From Candidatus Eiseniibacteriota bacterium (lineage in GTDB: Bacteria > Joyebacterota > Joyebacteria > Joyebacterales > Joyebacteraceae), in assembly GCA_030622115.1 (NCBI GenBank), contig JAUXGN010000012.1, positions 1 through 64,000 of the forward strand: a DNA stretch of 64,000 bases, read 5' to 3'. The notes under the pieces are model-generated. The model was not told the origin of the DNA. It ran no database searches and saw only the letters and a program-made list of their open reading frames with translations. Both the position numbers and the translations under genes were made by a program. Below, piece after piece: positions 17,212-26,741 of this stretch. The first letter of the stretch is position 1; each line of letters starts with the position of its first letter.

Positions 17212-18435
17212 TCAGTCCATCTGCCGGCGCAAGAACGTAGGTATCTCGAGTTCCCGCCTCGAGTTCTTGCGAGAGCCGCCCTTGGCGCACATAACAATCC
17301 TCTGGGCGGGCTCCCTGTACCTGCGGGCGGGCTCCGGGGATTCGATCCTCCTGGGAGTCGATTTGGAACGCTCCGGCGACTTTGCGGTTGTTTCTGCCAC
17401 AGCGACGCTTCTCGCGGCCGGTCTGGCCGGTCTGGGAGTGCGCGCCCGCTTGAGTTCCGTGGTTGCGCTCGTGCGCCCCATACCGATCCCTGTGGCAATG
17501 ACCGTGATCATGATCTTGTCCTTCAGTGACTCATCGATCACCGCTCCGAAGATCATATTCGTCTCTGCCCCGATGGCATCGTTGACCACCATTGCGGCTT
17601 CACTGATCTCGTGAAGGGACAGATCCACGCCGCCGGTCACATTCACGAGGACGCCCTTCGCGCCATTGATCGTGGCATCCTCGAGAAGAGGACTCGATAT
17701 CGACTGCTGCGCCGCCTCGACTGCCCTGTTCTCGCCGCCGCTGATGCCCGTGCCCATCACGGCATCTCCCATCTCGAGCATCACCGACTTCACGTCGGCG
17801 AAATCGAGATTGATGAGCCCGGGGATCATAATGAGGTCGGTGACACCCTTGGTCGCGCGGAGCAGGACCTCATCGGCGATACGGAAGGCTTCGCGCACCG
17901 GTGTGTTCTTGCTGGCGACGGCCAGAAGCCGCTGATTCGGGATCACGATGGCCGTGTCGACCTCCTGCCTGAGTATGTTCACGCCCTCGACGGCCTGGCG
18001 CATTCTCAACTGGCCCTCAAAGAGGAACGGCTTGGTGGCGATCCCCACCACCAGAGCTCCCATCTTCTTTGCCATCCTCGCCACGACTGGACCGGCGCCC
18101 GTACCGGTGCCCCCGCCCATTCCGGCGGTGATGAACACCATATCCGCGCCCTTGATGGCATTGGCTACATGCTCCTGATCGTCCTCGATAGCCTTCTTGC
18201 CGATCTCCGGCTTGCCGCCTGATCCTAAACCGTGCGTCAGCTCGCGGCCGATCTGGATCCGCGTCGCGGCGAGCGAGCCCTCAAGCGCCTGCGCATCCGT
18301 GTTGACGGCGATAAACTCCACGCCGGTGAAGCCCGACTCGATCATCCTGTTGATCGCATTGCCTCCCGCCCCGCCCACGCCCACGACCTTGATCGAAGCA
18401 CTCATCTCCGGCTCGGCGTCGAACTGGAACCGCAT
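17212..18435 (-). CDS. ftsZ: Cell division GTPase FtsZ
   Basis: FtsZ is the tubulin homologue that polymerises into the Z ring. The GTP-binding segment has [13 protein letters not shown], the signature [13 protein letters not shown] and the T7-loop region [12 protein letters not shown] variable linker leads to the conserved C-terminal peptide [12 protein letters not shown], which in characterised systems binds FtsA and other partners. The ORF extends upstream to 18594, but the ATG at 18435 is preceded by GGAGG with a 5 nt spacer and gives a normal 407 residues beginning [22 protein letters not shown]. It follows ftsA after 142 nt, the largest gap in this part of the cluster, where an internal promoter might lie; I could not identify one. 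Confidence 0.97.
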   Translation of the reverse strand: MRFQFDAEPEMSASIKVVGVGGAGGNAINRMIESGFTGVEFIAVNTDAQALEGSLAATRIQIGRELTHGLGSGGKPEIGKKAIEDDQEHVANAIKGADMVFITAGMGGGTGTGAGPVVARMAKKMGALVVGIATKPFLFEGQLRMRQAVEGVNILRQEVDTAIVIPNQRLLAVASKNTPVREAFRIADEVLLRATKGVTDLIMIPGLINLDFADVKSVMLEMGDAVMGTGISGGENRAVEAAQQSISSPLLEDATINGAKGVLVNVTGGVDLSLHEISEAAMVVNDAIGAETNMIFGAVIDESLKDKIMITVIATGIGMGRTSATTELKRARTPRPARPAARSVAVAETTAKSPERSKSTPRRIESPEPARRYREPAQRIVMCAKGGSRKNSRRELEIPTFLRRQMD

Positions 18436-18577
18436 CGTTCCTCCTTCCGGGCCACGGCTCTTGAGCCGCGATCCCGCCTGTCCACTGCTTGCTTTCCTTC
18501 GCTTCCCCATTTGTATTCCCTCATGTTCCGATTCCCCGCATGGCTTCGCGGGAACAATGCCAATGCCGACATGCTTC

Positions 18578-19801
18578 CTAGAGGAGGCTGTCAACCCACT
18601 GTCTCACCTTGCGGACGGTTCCGAGAACCGCCCCATCACTTCGTCTGCGCCGTCTTCTCGGTGTGCGCGACGCCGCGATGGCGACGCCTACAGCTGCAGC
18701 ATGAGACGGATCCGCTATCGCATCGAAAAGCCCCGACACCCTGTCGGGAAGTCCGACTCTCGCCGGCATTCCGAAGATATCCTCGGCCACATCGGCCACA
18801 CCTCTGAGCTTTGCCCCTCCACCGGTCAAGACAACACCCGCCGCCGTCCTCCCCCAGTACTCTGTATCCCTGACCTCAGCCAGCGCCAGTTCGAGGATCT
18901 CTCGAACCCTGGGTTCGATGATGGCCGACAGCATGTGCGTCGAACTCTCACGCGATGGCCGCCCGCCCACGCTCGGGATCTCAAGGGCCGAGTTCCCGAT
19001 CATGGACATCTTGGCACAGCCTGACTTGCGCTTCAGGAACTCCGCCTTGACCAACGGCATTCTGAGTCCCACGGCAATGTCGTTCGTGATGCTCGATGCT
19101 CCCCATCCAACAACCCCAACACACCGGATCGACCCACCATGGTGAAGAGCGACGCCCGTCGTGTCGGCGCCGATGTTCACGAGGAGAACGCCGAGTTCGC
19201 GTTCATCACTGGAGAGTGAAGAGAGTCCCGCCGCAACCGGCTTCGCAACCGTGATGCTCTCCCTTAACCCGGCCTCCCGCACGGCTCTGATCGAGTTGTC
19301 TATTACATGCTCTTCGGCCGTGACGATGTGGACCTTGGACCCCAGACGCACACCCGACATGCCGACGGGATCGCGGATCCCGCGCTGCCCGTCGACGAAG
19401 AATTCCTGAGGGAGCACGTCCACGACCGATCGTCCGACCGGCAGAGCCAAGGTTCTGGCCGCCTCGAGTACGGTGGCCACCTCAGATCGCGTGATCTCAC
19501 CGTTCGCTCCGGAGACGGCGATGACGCCCCGGCTGTCGATGCCCTTGATGTGCTCCCCGTTGAGCGAGATCGCCGCAGCTCCGATCTCAACGTCGGTGCT
19601 CTTCTCGGCCGTCACGATCGCTTCGCGAATAGAGTCCGCCGCTCTCTCCATGTTGACGATGACGCCGGCCTCTATGCCGGTGGAACGCGACTCCCCGATC
19701 CCGAGGATCTCCGGGAGCTCTCGGTCCCCGACATCCGCAACAACTGCCTTAATCGTGCTCGAGCCCAGATCGAGGCCGACAATGATCTCGCTCCGCTTCA
19801 A
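18578..19801 (-). CDS. ftsA: Cell division protein FtsA
   Basis: FtsA is the actin-like ATPase that tethers FtsZ filaments to the membrane and recruits later division proteins. The 407-residue protein opens with the actin-fold phosphate-1 motif GLDLGSSTIKAVVADVG, carries the SHS2/1C region (VIVNMERAADSIREAI) and phosphate-2 LVNIGADTTGVAL, and contains VVLTGGGAKLRGVADVAE. The C-terminus (VRKVRQWVDSLL) is an amphipathic helix of the kind that binds the membrane. It lies 15 nt after ftsQ and just before ftsZ, the canonical order. Confidence 0.96.
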   Translation of the reverse strand: MKRSEIIVGLDLGSSTIKAVVADVGDRELPEILGIGESRSTGIEAGVIVNMERAADSIREAIVTAEKSTDVEIGAAAISLNGEHIKGIDSRGVIAVSGANGEITRSEVATVLEAARTLALPVGRSVVDVLPQEFFVDGQRGIRDPVGMSGVRLGSKVHIVTAEEHVIDNSIRAVREAGLRESITVAKPVAAGLSSLSSDERELGVLLVNIGADTTGVALHHGGSIRCVGVVGWGASSITNDIAVGLRMPLVKAEFLKRKSGCAKMSMIGNSALEIPSVGGRPSRESSTHMLSAIIEPRVREILELALAEVRDTEYWGRTAAGVVLTGGGAKLRGVADVAEDIFGMPARVGLPDRVSGLFDAIADPSHAAAVGVAIAASRTPRRRRRRSDGAVLGTVRKVRQWVDSLL

Positions 19802-19816
19802 ATGGGGCCTCCCGTC

Positions 19817-20647
19817 CTACGCGCGTCCCCGAGGTCCGCCTTCGGCGGTCCTCACGACAACCTGGCTTCTGAACCTCATGTCTATGGTCTCAGCCGTTAC
19901 GCCTCTCGCTCTGAGATCACTCAGAACCGCCCAGAGTTGTGACAGCTTCATCCTGTCGTAAGCGCCGGAGCCAAACCTGATCTCTGCCCCGTCGGCTACC
20001 GTGTAGATAACCAGACCCGACCCCGGCGCAATATGCACTTCGGATATCTCTGTCCAGAATGAGGGAGAAAGCTCTCGCGCGGTCTTGAGGAGATTGAGAG
20101 CCGTCCTCAGGTTCTCCGAATCAAACACCTCGCCCGCTGAAGGAGGTTCGCTGAGACCGCTGATAAGAGGGATGTCAACGAACGGAGTCCGCTCGGCGCC
20201 CGGCAGCACGCTTCCGTCACCTGCTATCTCCACGAATCCGGAGGAACCTGCGGCCACGATGGCGGCCGGCAGTTTCTCGTCAAGCCGGATGAGCACGTGG
20301 TCGGGAAGCCGGCGAGTCACGTATGCCCGCTCGACCCTCGGACTCGATATGATCGTCGCCTCGACACGTCCGAGATCGATGGAGAGAAGGTCCATCCCGG
20401 GCTCGATTCCGGCGAGTTCAACAACCTCCGCTTCGGTCAAGACAGCATTCCCGCTGATCTCCAGGAGAGACAGCGGGAAACGCCCGGCCTCATCGCCCCA
20501 TGCGGACGCCTTGTAGGCTGAGAACGCTATTCCGGTCAAGAGCAGCACCGCGCTTGCCGCGATGATGATTCGTTTCGCTCCCCCGCTCTCGCGCTGGGAT
20601 CTTCCGCGATCATGCCGCTCTGTGCGCGTCCGTTTTCCGCCCTTCAA
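19817..20647 (-). CDS. ftsQ: Cell division protein FtsQ (DivIB-like)
   Basis: This 276-residue bitopic inner-membrane protein connects early and late divisome components. A basic N-terminal tail is followed by one transmembrane helix (about 27-50, IIIAASAVLLLTGIAFSAY). Next come a POTRA domain (about 58-130, LLEISGNAVLTEAEVVELAGI...RVERAYVTRRLPDHVLIRL) and a beta-rich FtsQ domain. The order and lengths match the family although sequence identity is usually low. The gene overlaps the end of murB by 4 nt. No ddl gene lies between them, unlike in many dcw clusters. Confidence 0.92.
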   Translation of the reverse strand: MKGGKRTRTERHDRGRSQRESGGAKRIIIAASAVLLLTGIAFSAYKASAWGDEAGRFPLSLLEISGNAVLTEAEVVELAGIEPGMDLLSIDLGRVEATIISSPRVERAYVTRRLPDHVLIRLDEKLPAAIVAAGSSGFVEIAGDGSVLPGAERTPFVDIPLISGLSEPPSAGEVFDSENLRTALNLLKTARELSPSFWTEISEVHIAPGSGLVIYTVADGAEIRFGSGAYDRMKLSQLWAVLSDLRARGVTAETIDMRFRSQVVVRTAEGGPRGRA

Positions 20648-21558
20648 TGCGCCCTCCTGCCTACGATCTCCACCTCAGTTTCAAGATCACGTCCTGAGTG
20701 CTCGCGAACTCGCTCACGGACCAGAGTGATCAGTTCCTCGACGTCCTCGGGAGTCGCCCCCCGGTCATTCAATATGAAATTGGCATGCACGTCCGACACG
20801 ACGGCCCCACCGATACGAGTTCCGACAAGGCCCGCCGAGTTGATGAGCGTCCACGCGGCTTTGTCGGGGAAGTTGCGGAAGACGCACCCGGCGCTTCGCA
20901 TTCCGACCGGCTGTGTTCGCCACTTCCGCTCGACGATCTCCTGCAGTCGTGCTGCGACAGTCGCCGGGGCCTCCTCGGCAAGAGCCAGGACGACTCCTTC
21001 TACGACGTGTCCGTCCGGGATACCCATCCGCCTGTAGGAAGCATCGAGTTCGCTTCCGGCGACCCGAATGGAACTCTCCCCCGGTTCGAAGACCACGACG
21101 GATTCGAGATGGTCTGCGAACCAGACGTCGTAGCTTCCGGCGTTCATAACGGCTGCTCCTCCGACACTGCCGGGAATCCCGGCGAGAGGCTCAAGCCCGG
21201 TGAGACCGGACTCCGCACAGAAGCTCAAGAGACCACTCAGCGGGATCCCGCTGCCCACCGTCACAGCTCCACCGTCCGCACGCAGCGTGCTGAGCGCTTG
21301 CTCGGTAGCAAGGACGGCTCCTTCGATACCACCGCTTCTCACAAGCAGATTGGTGCCTCTGCCAAGGACCTTGATCGCCACACCGGCGTCCTTGAGGAGC
21401 GCTGCGCACTCCTTGAGGGCGCCCTCGTCGAGCGGCTGGACGTAGACATCGGCAGGACCTCCAAGCCCGAATGACGTGTGCTTCGCCATGGGCTCGTCCA
21501 GATGAACGCATCCGGGAGCTATCGCTCTGAGTTCTGTGATGATGCCAAGATCCGTCAA
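20644..21558 (-). CDS. murB: UDP-N-acetylenolpyruvoylglucosamine reductase
   Basis: MurB is the FAD-dependent enzyme that reduces UDP-GlcNAc-enolpyruvate to UDP-MurNAc with NADPH in the cytoplasm. FAD-binding features are HTSFGLGGPADVYV, the LGRGTNLLV loop and LEPLAGIPGSVGGAAVMNAGSY. At 304 residues it is the shorter type II form. In the active-site loop RSAGCVFRN the residue usually occupied by the proton-donating serine is Cys225, a substitution I recall in some other lineages. The gene starts 11 nt after murC and overlaps ftsQ by 4 nt. Confidence 0.95.
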   Translation of the reverse strand: MTDLGIITELRAIAPGCVHLDEPMAKHTSFGLGGPADVYVQPLDEGALKECAALLKDAGVAIKVLGRGTNLLVRSGGIEGAVLATEQALSTLRADGGAVTVGSGIPLSGLLSFCAESGLTGLEPLAGIPGSVGGAAVMNAGSYDVWFADHLESVVVFEPGESSIRVAGSELDASYRRMGIPDGHVVEGVVLALAEEAPATVAARLQEIVERKWRTQPVGMRSAGCVFRNFPDKAAWTLINSAGLVGTRIGGAVVSDVHANFILNDRGATPEDVEELITLVRERVREHSGRDLETEVEIVGRRAH

Positions 21559-21569
21559 GGGTAACCTCG

Positions 21570-22961
21570 TCAGGACGCTTCCCGCTTGCCGATGGCCGAC
21601 AGGATGCGTTCCGCTACTTTGTAGATGTCGCCGGCTCCAAGTGTTACGACGACGTCGCCGGGGCGTATGATTTCGACAGCACGCTCCAGCAGCTCGTCCA
21701 TGTCCTCGATGTACGATGCGTCTCTGTGGCCGTATCGTATCGCGGCCTCCACGATATTGGCTCCGCTCACCCCCTCGATGGGTGTTTCACTGGCGGCGTA
21801 GATTCCTGTGACCATAAGTACGTCGGCGTCGTAGAATGATCTTCCAAACTGGTCGGCCAGCTTCTGTGTTCGTGTGTATCTGTGAGGCTGGAAGAGGACG
21901 ACGAGTCTTCTGTTCCAGCACGCGGCTGCGGCCGCGAGAGTTGTTCCGACCTCTGCTGGGTGGTGGCCGTAATCATCCAGTACAAGCACATTGTTGACCT
22001 CCCCTTTGATCTCGAACCTGCGAGCGATTCCTTCAAACTCCTTCAAGGACTGAGCGATGTCCCCGAACTCCACACCGAGTTCGAGGCCCACCGCAACTGC
22101 GGCGAGGGAATTGTAGATGTTGTGAAGCCCCGGCATGTGTATCTCGATCCTGCCCATCTCCTCTCCGCGCACTACGACGGAGAATGCTGTCAGCTCCCCT
22201 GACGACTCGATATCGTAGCCCTGCACATCCACCTGACCGGTCAGGCCGTAGCTCACAACCCTGCGGTGAATGTCGGAGATTATGGACTGGATGCTGTGCT
22301 GGTCCAGGCAGACCACGGAGCAGCCGTAGAACGGAACGCTGTTGGCAAACAGAATGAACGCTTCCTTGATCTCGTCTATCCCCTTGTAGAAATCGAGATG
22401 CTCCTCATCGATGGTTGTGATGACGGCCATTGTCGGTGAGAGCTTCAGGAACGACCCGTCGCTCTCATCGGCTTCCGCCACGATGTACTCGCTGGATCCG
22501 AGTCGGGCGCCTGTTCCCATGGTCTTCACGGTTCCACCAACGACGACCGTGGGATCCAGTCCACCGGCAGTAAGCACAGTAGCTATGAGCGAGGTGACGG
22601 TCGTCTTGCCGTGTGTTCCCCCGACGGCTACCGAATACTTCATGCGCATCAGTTCGGCGAGCATTTCGACGCGTGGGATGACCGGAATCATCGCCGCCCG
22701 AGCTGCCACAACTTCTGGGTTGCTCGGCGAGATCGCGGTTGAGGTGACCACGACATCGGCCCCCTCGATATTGGCGGCATCATGACCGTAGTGGATCCTG
22801 CCGCCCAGGCGCGTGAGCCTGTCAGTAATCTCTCCCCGATGAAGATCGGAGCCGGACACGCTGAAGCCAAGAGTGAGCAGGATCTCCGCGATCCCTCCCA
22901 TCCCGACGCCGCCTATCCCCACGAGATGAACACATTTGACTCTGCCGAACATCGTAACCAT
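21570..22961 (-). CDS. murC: UDP-N-acetylmuramate--L-alanine ligase
   Basis: MurC is the ATP-dependent ligase that adds the first amino acid (L-Ala) to UDP-MurNAc. The 463-residue protein has the N-terminal Rossmann motif VHLVGIGGVGMGGIAEILL, the ATP loop GGTHGKTTVTSLI, AEADESDGSFLKLSP, and the C-terminal Mur ligase domain with DDYGHHPAEV and FQPHRYTRT. It lies between murG (28 nt gap) and murB in the usual order. Confidence 0.96.
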   Translation of the reverse strand: MVTMFGRVKCVHLVGIGGVGMGGIAEILLTLGFSVSGSDLHRGEITDRLTRLGGRIHYGHDAANIEGADVVVTSTAISPSNPEVVAARAAMIPVIPRVEMLAELMRMKYSVAVGGTHGKTTVTSLIATVLTAGGLDPTVVVGGTVKTMGTGARLGSSEYIVAEADESDGSFLKLSPTMAVITTIDEEHLDFYKGIDEIKEAFILFANSVPFYGCSVVCLDQHSIQSIISDIHRRVVSYGLTGQVDVQGYDIESSGELTAFSVVVRGEEMGRIEIHMPGLHNIYNSLAAVAVGLELGVEFGDIAQSLKEFEGIARRFEIKGEVNNVLVLDDYGHHPAEVGTTLAAAAACWNRRLVVLFQPHRYTRTQKLADQFGRSFYDADVLMVTGIYAASETPIEGVSGANIVEAAIRYGHRDASYIEDMDELLERAVEIIRPGDVVVTLGAGDIYKVAERILSAIGKREAS

Positions 22962-22988
22962 GTCTCTTCTCTACTCCTTGCGGGCCTG

Positions 22989-24089
22989 TCAGTGCCTGGT
23001 CTCTGACGCCACTGCCAGAACGTCCCGCGCGACCCTGTTAGCCGCATCGGGCCGCGCGAGGACTCTGGCTGCGCTTGACATACTCGTCAGCCGCGTGCGA
23101 TCGCGAAGGAGACCTTCGATGGTGTCGGCGAGCCGATCTCCAGTTAGCTCACCGTCGGGAATCACTACAGCCGCTCCGGCATCCTCCACGGAGCGGGCGT
23201 TCTTCATCTGATGGTCGTCAGTCGCGTGCGGGTACGGAACGAGAATGGCAGGCCGCCCCACGATGGCCGCCTCGGCCAGCGTTGCAGCACCGGCGCGTGA
23301 GACAACGATGTCGCACGCCGCGAAAACCGGGGCGATATCATCGAGGAACGTCTTGACGATCGCCCGCGCTCCGACCGACACTGCCTGACGACGAACATGC
23401 TCAAGTTCCTCCACGCCGGTCTGAATGATGAACTCGACCCCTGCCGCGGACAACCGCGGCAGGGCTTCGGCCACTGCAAGGCTCAGCTGCCTGGCCCCCC
23501 GGCTTCCACCCACGACCATCACAACATCCGCCTCTTGTGTGAGGCCTAGAGTACGGCGCGCGACAGCGCGATCGATTTCATCGAATCCTCGTCGAACGGG
23601 GTTTCCCGACTGCTCGATTCTCTTCGCGCGCGGGAGGTGCCTCCCGGATTCCGCGAAGGTCACGTGCACTACCTCCGCGAACCTCGAGAGGACCCTCGTG
23701 GCGAGCCCCGGCCAGGAGTTCTGCTCCTGAAGAACGATCGGAATCCCTACGGCGCGGGCCGCAAGCACGGACGGAAGGCTGACGAACCCACCCGTTCCAA
23801 CGGCGACATCCGGTCGCGTCCTCACGAGAGCACAGACTGCCTTCAGGCAACCCGCGGCCACCGCGAACGGGACCGCTGCATTCCTGATGACTGATCCACG
23901 AGTGACTCCCATCGAAGGCACGGACACGAACCGTCTTCCCGTCCCCAGCACAACGCGCTCTTCGATCGATCCCCTGCGTCCCATGAAGAAGACCTCCGCC
24001 TCCGGGGAAAGTCCCTCAATCGCCTCGGCGATCGCGATCCCGGGGAATATGTGCCCCCCTGTACCTCCTCCGGTGATCATTATCCTCAC
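22989..24089 (-). CDS. murG: UDP-N-acetylglucosamine--undecaprenyl-PP-MurNAc-pentapeptide GlcNAc transferase
   Basis: MurG converts lipid I to lipid II at the cytoplasmic face of the membrane. It is a GT-B fold enzyme with the N-terminal glycine-rich loop TGGGTGGHIFPGIAIAEAI, LQEQNSWPGLATRVLS, and the donor-site loop GGSRGARQLS followed by ADIVVSRAGAATLAE-like sequence. The ORF track extends to 24431, but that extension lies inside ftsW. The GTG at 24089 (VRIMITGGG) overlaps the ftsW stop as GTGA and follows AAGAGG, giving 366 residues, the usual size. Confidence 0.95.
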   Translation of the reverse strand: MRIMITGGGTGGHIFPGIAIAEAIEGLSPEAEVFFMGRRGSIEERVVLGTGRRFVSVPSMGVTRGSVIRNAAVPFAVAAGCLKAVCALVRTRPDVAVGTGGFVSLPSVLAARAVGIPIVLQEQNSWPGLATRVLSRFAEVVHVTFAESGRHLPRAKRIEQSGNPVRRGFDEIDRAVARRTLGLTQEADVVMVVGGSRGARQLSLAVAEALPRLSAAGVEFIIQTGVEELEHVRRQAVSVGARAIVKTFLDDIAPVFAACDIVVSRAGAATLAEAAIVGRPAILVPYPHATDDHQMKNARSVEDAGAAVVIPDGELTGDRLADTIEGLLRDRTRLTSMSSAARVLARPDAANRVARDVLAVASETRH

Positions 24090-25228
24090 GACCTCTTTCC
24101 TCTTCGACTCTCGCGTGACTGAGCATCGACCGTCTCGAATACCCTGCGACGCGACATGTTTATCAGAATGCCGGCTGCAGCCATGTTCACAACGAGCGAC
24201 GTGCCCCCGTAGCTCACGAACGGGAGCGGCAGACCGGTCGTCGGCATGGTGGCCGTAACAACTCCTATGTTGATCGCTGCGTAGATCACGATCATCATCG
24301 TGAGTCCGCCGGCCAGAATGGATCCGTAGGGATCGTGTGATCTGGCGGCGATCCGGAGCCCACGCACCATCAGGGTCACAAACAGGGCGACGAGAAACAG
24401 CGCTCCGATGAGTCCCAGCTCCTCTCCCCATATCGAAAACGCGAAGTCAGTGTGCGAATCCGGGATGAACGCCCGCTGGCGGCTCGCTCCCAATCCGCGT
24501 CCAACAATCCCACCTGAGCCGAGGGCGATCAGCGACTGGTAGACCTGGTAGATGGGACCTTGCGTGTTCACTCCTGCGAGCGACAGATCGTAGGTCGACT
24601 GCCAGATGTCGACACGCTCAGCAATGCGGGGGACAAGCTTGTATGCCAGAAATCCCAGAGGCGCAGCTACGAAACCGAGCGCGGAGATATGCGACAGCCT
24701 GGCGCCTCCGAGAAAGAGCATTGTCAGCGCGAGAATCAGAATCGCAAGAGCGCTTCCATAGTCCTGCTGTCCGGCTATGAGAGCCACCGCGAGCACGACC
24801 AGCACAAGCCGTGGAGCAAGCCCATGTGCGAAGTCGCCGAGATCCTTCTGCCTGCGATCAAGAACATCGGCGAGGTAGAGAACGAGAACCAGTTTCGCCA
24901 CCTCACCTGTCTGTATGATCAGGAGCGTCGAGGTTGCTCCCTTGATGGTCTTCCCGGAAGTGAGCGTGAGCACAAGGAGCAGAAGCGATGTCAGCATCGC
25001 GGGCTTCGCGAATCTCCGATACCACCTGTAGTCGACGGAGGCGAACGCACCCATGGCGGCGAATCCGATCAGAAGCCTGACAGTCTGCCTCTGCATCATG
25101 ACATTCTCCCCCCCGAGCTTGATGCTCGAGAAGTAGACGCTGGCCGTGTAGACGGTCATTGTGCCGACCAGGACGAGCAGAAGCACCGTCCAGACAAGAG
25201 GCCTGTCGTATCTGATCGCACCCCTCAC
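24086..25228 (-). CDS. ftsW: Septal peptidoglycan polymerase FtsW (SEDS family)
   Basis: FtsW is a SEDS glycosyltransferase that polymerises lipid II at the septum with its cognate class B PBP. The 380-residue protein has about ten transmembrane segments, FAAMGAFASVDYRWYRRF, and the family signature GRGLGASRQRAFIPDSHTDF followed by GEELGLIGA. Near the end, TTGLPLPFVSYGGTSL is diagnostic. The normally acidic EPD(F/L)G segment reads QQDYGSA here. It overlaps murD by 4 nt upstream and murG by 4 nt downstream. Confidence 0.95.
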   Translation of the reverse strand: MRGAIRYDRPLVWTVLLLVLVGTMTVYTASVYFSSIKLGGENVMMQRQTVRLLIGFAAMGAFASVDYRWYRRFAKPAMLTSLLLLVLTLTSGKTIKGATSTLLIIQTGEVAKLVLVLYLADVLDRRQKDLGDFAHGLAPRLVLVVLAVALIAGQQDYGSALAILILALTMLFLGGARLSHISALGFVAAPLGFLAYKLVPRIAERVDIWQSTYDLSLAGVNTQGPIYQVYQSLIALGSGGIVGRGLGASRQRAFIPDSHTDFAFSIWGEELGLIGALFLVALFVTLMVRGLRIAARSHDPYGSILAGGLTMMIVIYAAINIGVVTATMPTTGLPLPFVSYGGTSLVVNMAAAGILINMSRRRVFETVDAQSRESRRGKRS

Positions 25229-26652
25229 GCCTTGTTCTCCCTTCCGCCGGACGCCGCGGCCGCGTTCATGAGTCGCGTTACCTCAGTCTTGAATCTGCGC
25301 CCCCGGTCCTCGAAATCCTCAAACATGTCGAAGCTCGCGCAGGCCGGCGACAGGAGAACAACATCTCCGTATTCGGCCATCGTCCTGGCCAACTCGAGCG
25401 CTTCTCTGAGTGATCCTGCAAGCCTGACCGGCACAGCTCCGTCGAGCGCGGCCTTCATCTTGACCGCTGCCTCTCCGATGAAGATGGCCTCCCTCACACC
25501 GTGGCCTGCCTGTTCCCTTAAGATATCGAAACCCGAGCCCTTGTCCCTGCCCCCTCCTATCCAGATGATCGGGGCGTCGTAGCTCATGAGCGCGTACCTG
25601 ACGGAGTCGGCATTGGTCGCCTTGGAGTCGTTCACATAGCGCACTCCATCTATCAGCGCCACGTCCTCCAGCCGGTGTTCGAGAGACCTGAACGTCCTGA
25701 GCACGTCTGATGCATCCACGTAGTCGATGTCGACGAGGAGTGCCGCCGCCAGTGCCGCCAGTGAGTTCCAGACATTGTGCGGCCCCGGAAGGCCTAGTTC
25801 GCTCACGGGCATGATCTCCGTCTCACCACCACCGATCCGCGACACTATCTGTCCATCCCGGACAAAAACGCCGCCTTCGACTTCCCGGAATCTGCTCACG
25901 GGAACAACAGTCCCGGGTATCTCGTACGCAGCTTCATTGAGAAGCTCGTCATCGACGTTCAGAACTGCGTAGTCGTCGGATGTCTGGTTCTGGAATATCC
26001 TGAGCTTCGCGGCGATGTAGTCCTCGTACGAATCGTACCGGTCAAGATGATCCTCTGTAATGTTGAGCAGGACTCCGACGTGCGGCCTGAAGGTCTCGAT
26101 CGTATCCAGCTGAAAGCTCGACACTTCCGCCACGATGAGCCCGTCGGACGGCAGACCGGCGATCTCCCCCGAGATCGCCTCGCCGGTGTTCCCACCGACA
26201 GCAACCCGACGACCGGAGCTTCTCGCGAGTTCCCCGATCAGAGTCGTGGTCGTTGTCTTTCCGTTCGTTCCCGTCACTGCCACCCACTCCGCATCTGAGT
26301 TCGAATACGCGAGTTCGAGTTCCCCGATGATGGGGATGCCGCTGTCGCGCGCCTCGCACAGAAGAGGAGACGCGAGCGGCACGCCGGGACTCGTAACCAC
26401 GAGATCGATGCCGTTCATGAGTCCCCGCGGATGCTCACCAAACACGAGCTCAACCCCTCTCTCGCGCCAGTCCCCTAAAGAAAGAGCGAGTTCGACCTCG
26501 CGCTTGCGATCGGTCGCCACCACCTTGCTTCCCAGACTCAGGAGCAGATCGACGGCCGCTCTTCCGCTTCTCGCCAAGCCGACAACAAGCACTCTCTTCC
26601 CTTCCAGCTCTCGCCGTACCCGAGTTTCCAAGGAGTACCGCCCTCCTCCCAC
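25225..26652 (-). CDS. murD: UDP-N-acetylmuramoyl-L-alanine--D-glutamate ligase
   Basis: MurD adds D-Glu to UDP-MurNAc-L-Ala using ATP. The 475-residue protein starts with a Rossmann region (VLVVGLARSGRAAVDLLLSLG). It has the P-loop GTNGKTTTTTLIGEL, the AEVSSFQLDTIETFRPHVGVLLNITEDHLDRY core and the C-terminal NDSKATNADSVRYAL and GGGRDKGSGFD motifs. The GTG start at 26652 has only a weak ribosome-binding site; a TTG seven codons in is an alternative. An 89 nt gap without a gene separates it from mraY. It overlaps ftsW by 4 nt. Confidence 0.95.
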   Translation of the reverse strand: MGGGRYSLETRVRRELEGKRVLVVGLARSGRAAVDLLLSLGSKVVATDRKREVELALSLGDWRERGVELVFGEHPRGLMNGIDLVVTSPGVPLASPLLCEARDSGIPIIGELELAYSNSDAEWVAVTGTNGKTTTTTLIGELARSSGRRVAVGGNTGEAISGEIAGLPSDGLIVAEVSSFQLDTIETFRPHVGVLLNITEDHLDRYDSYEDYIAAKLRIFQNQTSDDYAVLNVDDELLNEAAYEIPGTVVPVSRFREVEGGVFVRDGQIVSRIGGGETEIMPVSELGLPGPHNVWNSLAALAAALLVDIDYVDASDVLRTFRSLEHRLEDVALIDGVRYVNDSKATNADSVRYALMSYDAPIIWIGGGRDKGSGFDILREQAGHGVREAIFIGEAAVKMKAALDGAVPVRLAGSLREALELARTMAEYGDVVLLSPACASFDMFEDFEDRGRRFKTEVTRLMNAAAASGGRENKA

Positions 26653-26741
26653 GTCGCTCTTTGGTTCCCCACCAACCGGTCTTCATTAGGTCACGCTGCG
26701 CTTTCCGGTTCGAGTCGTCAGTCCGATGACGCGGCTCTCCA

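Noticed and set aside
24090-24431. N-terminal extension of the murG ORF
   Set aside because: It lies wholly inside ftsW and the translated sequence is unlike MurG; the GTG at 24089 is the supported start.
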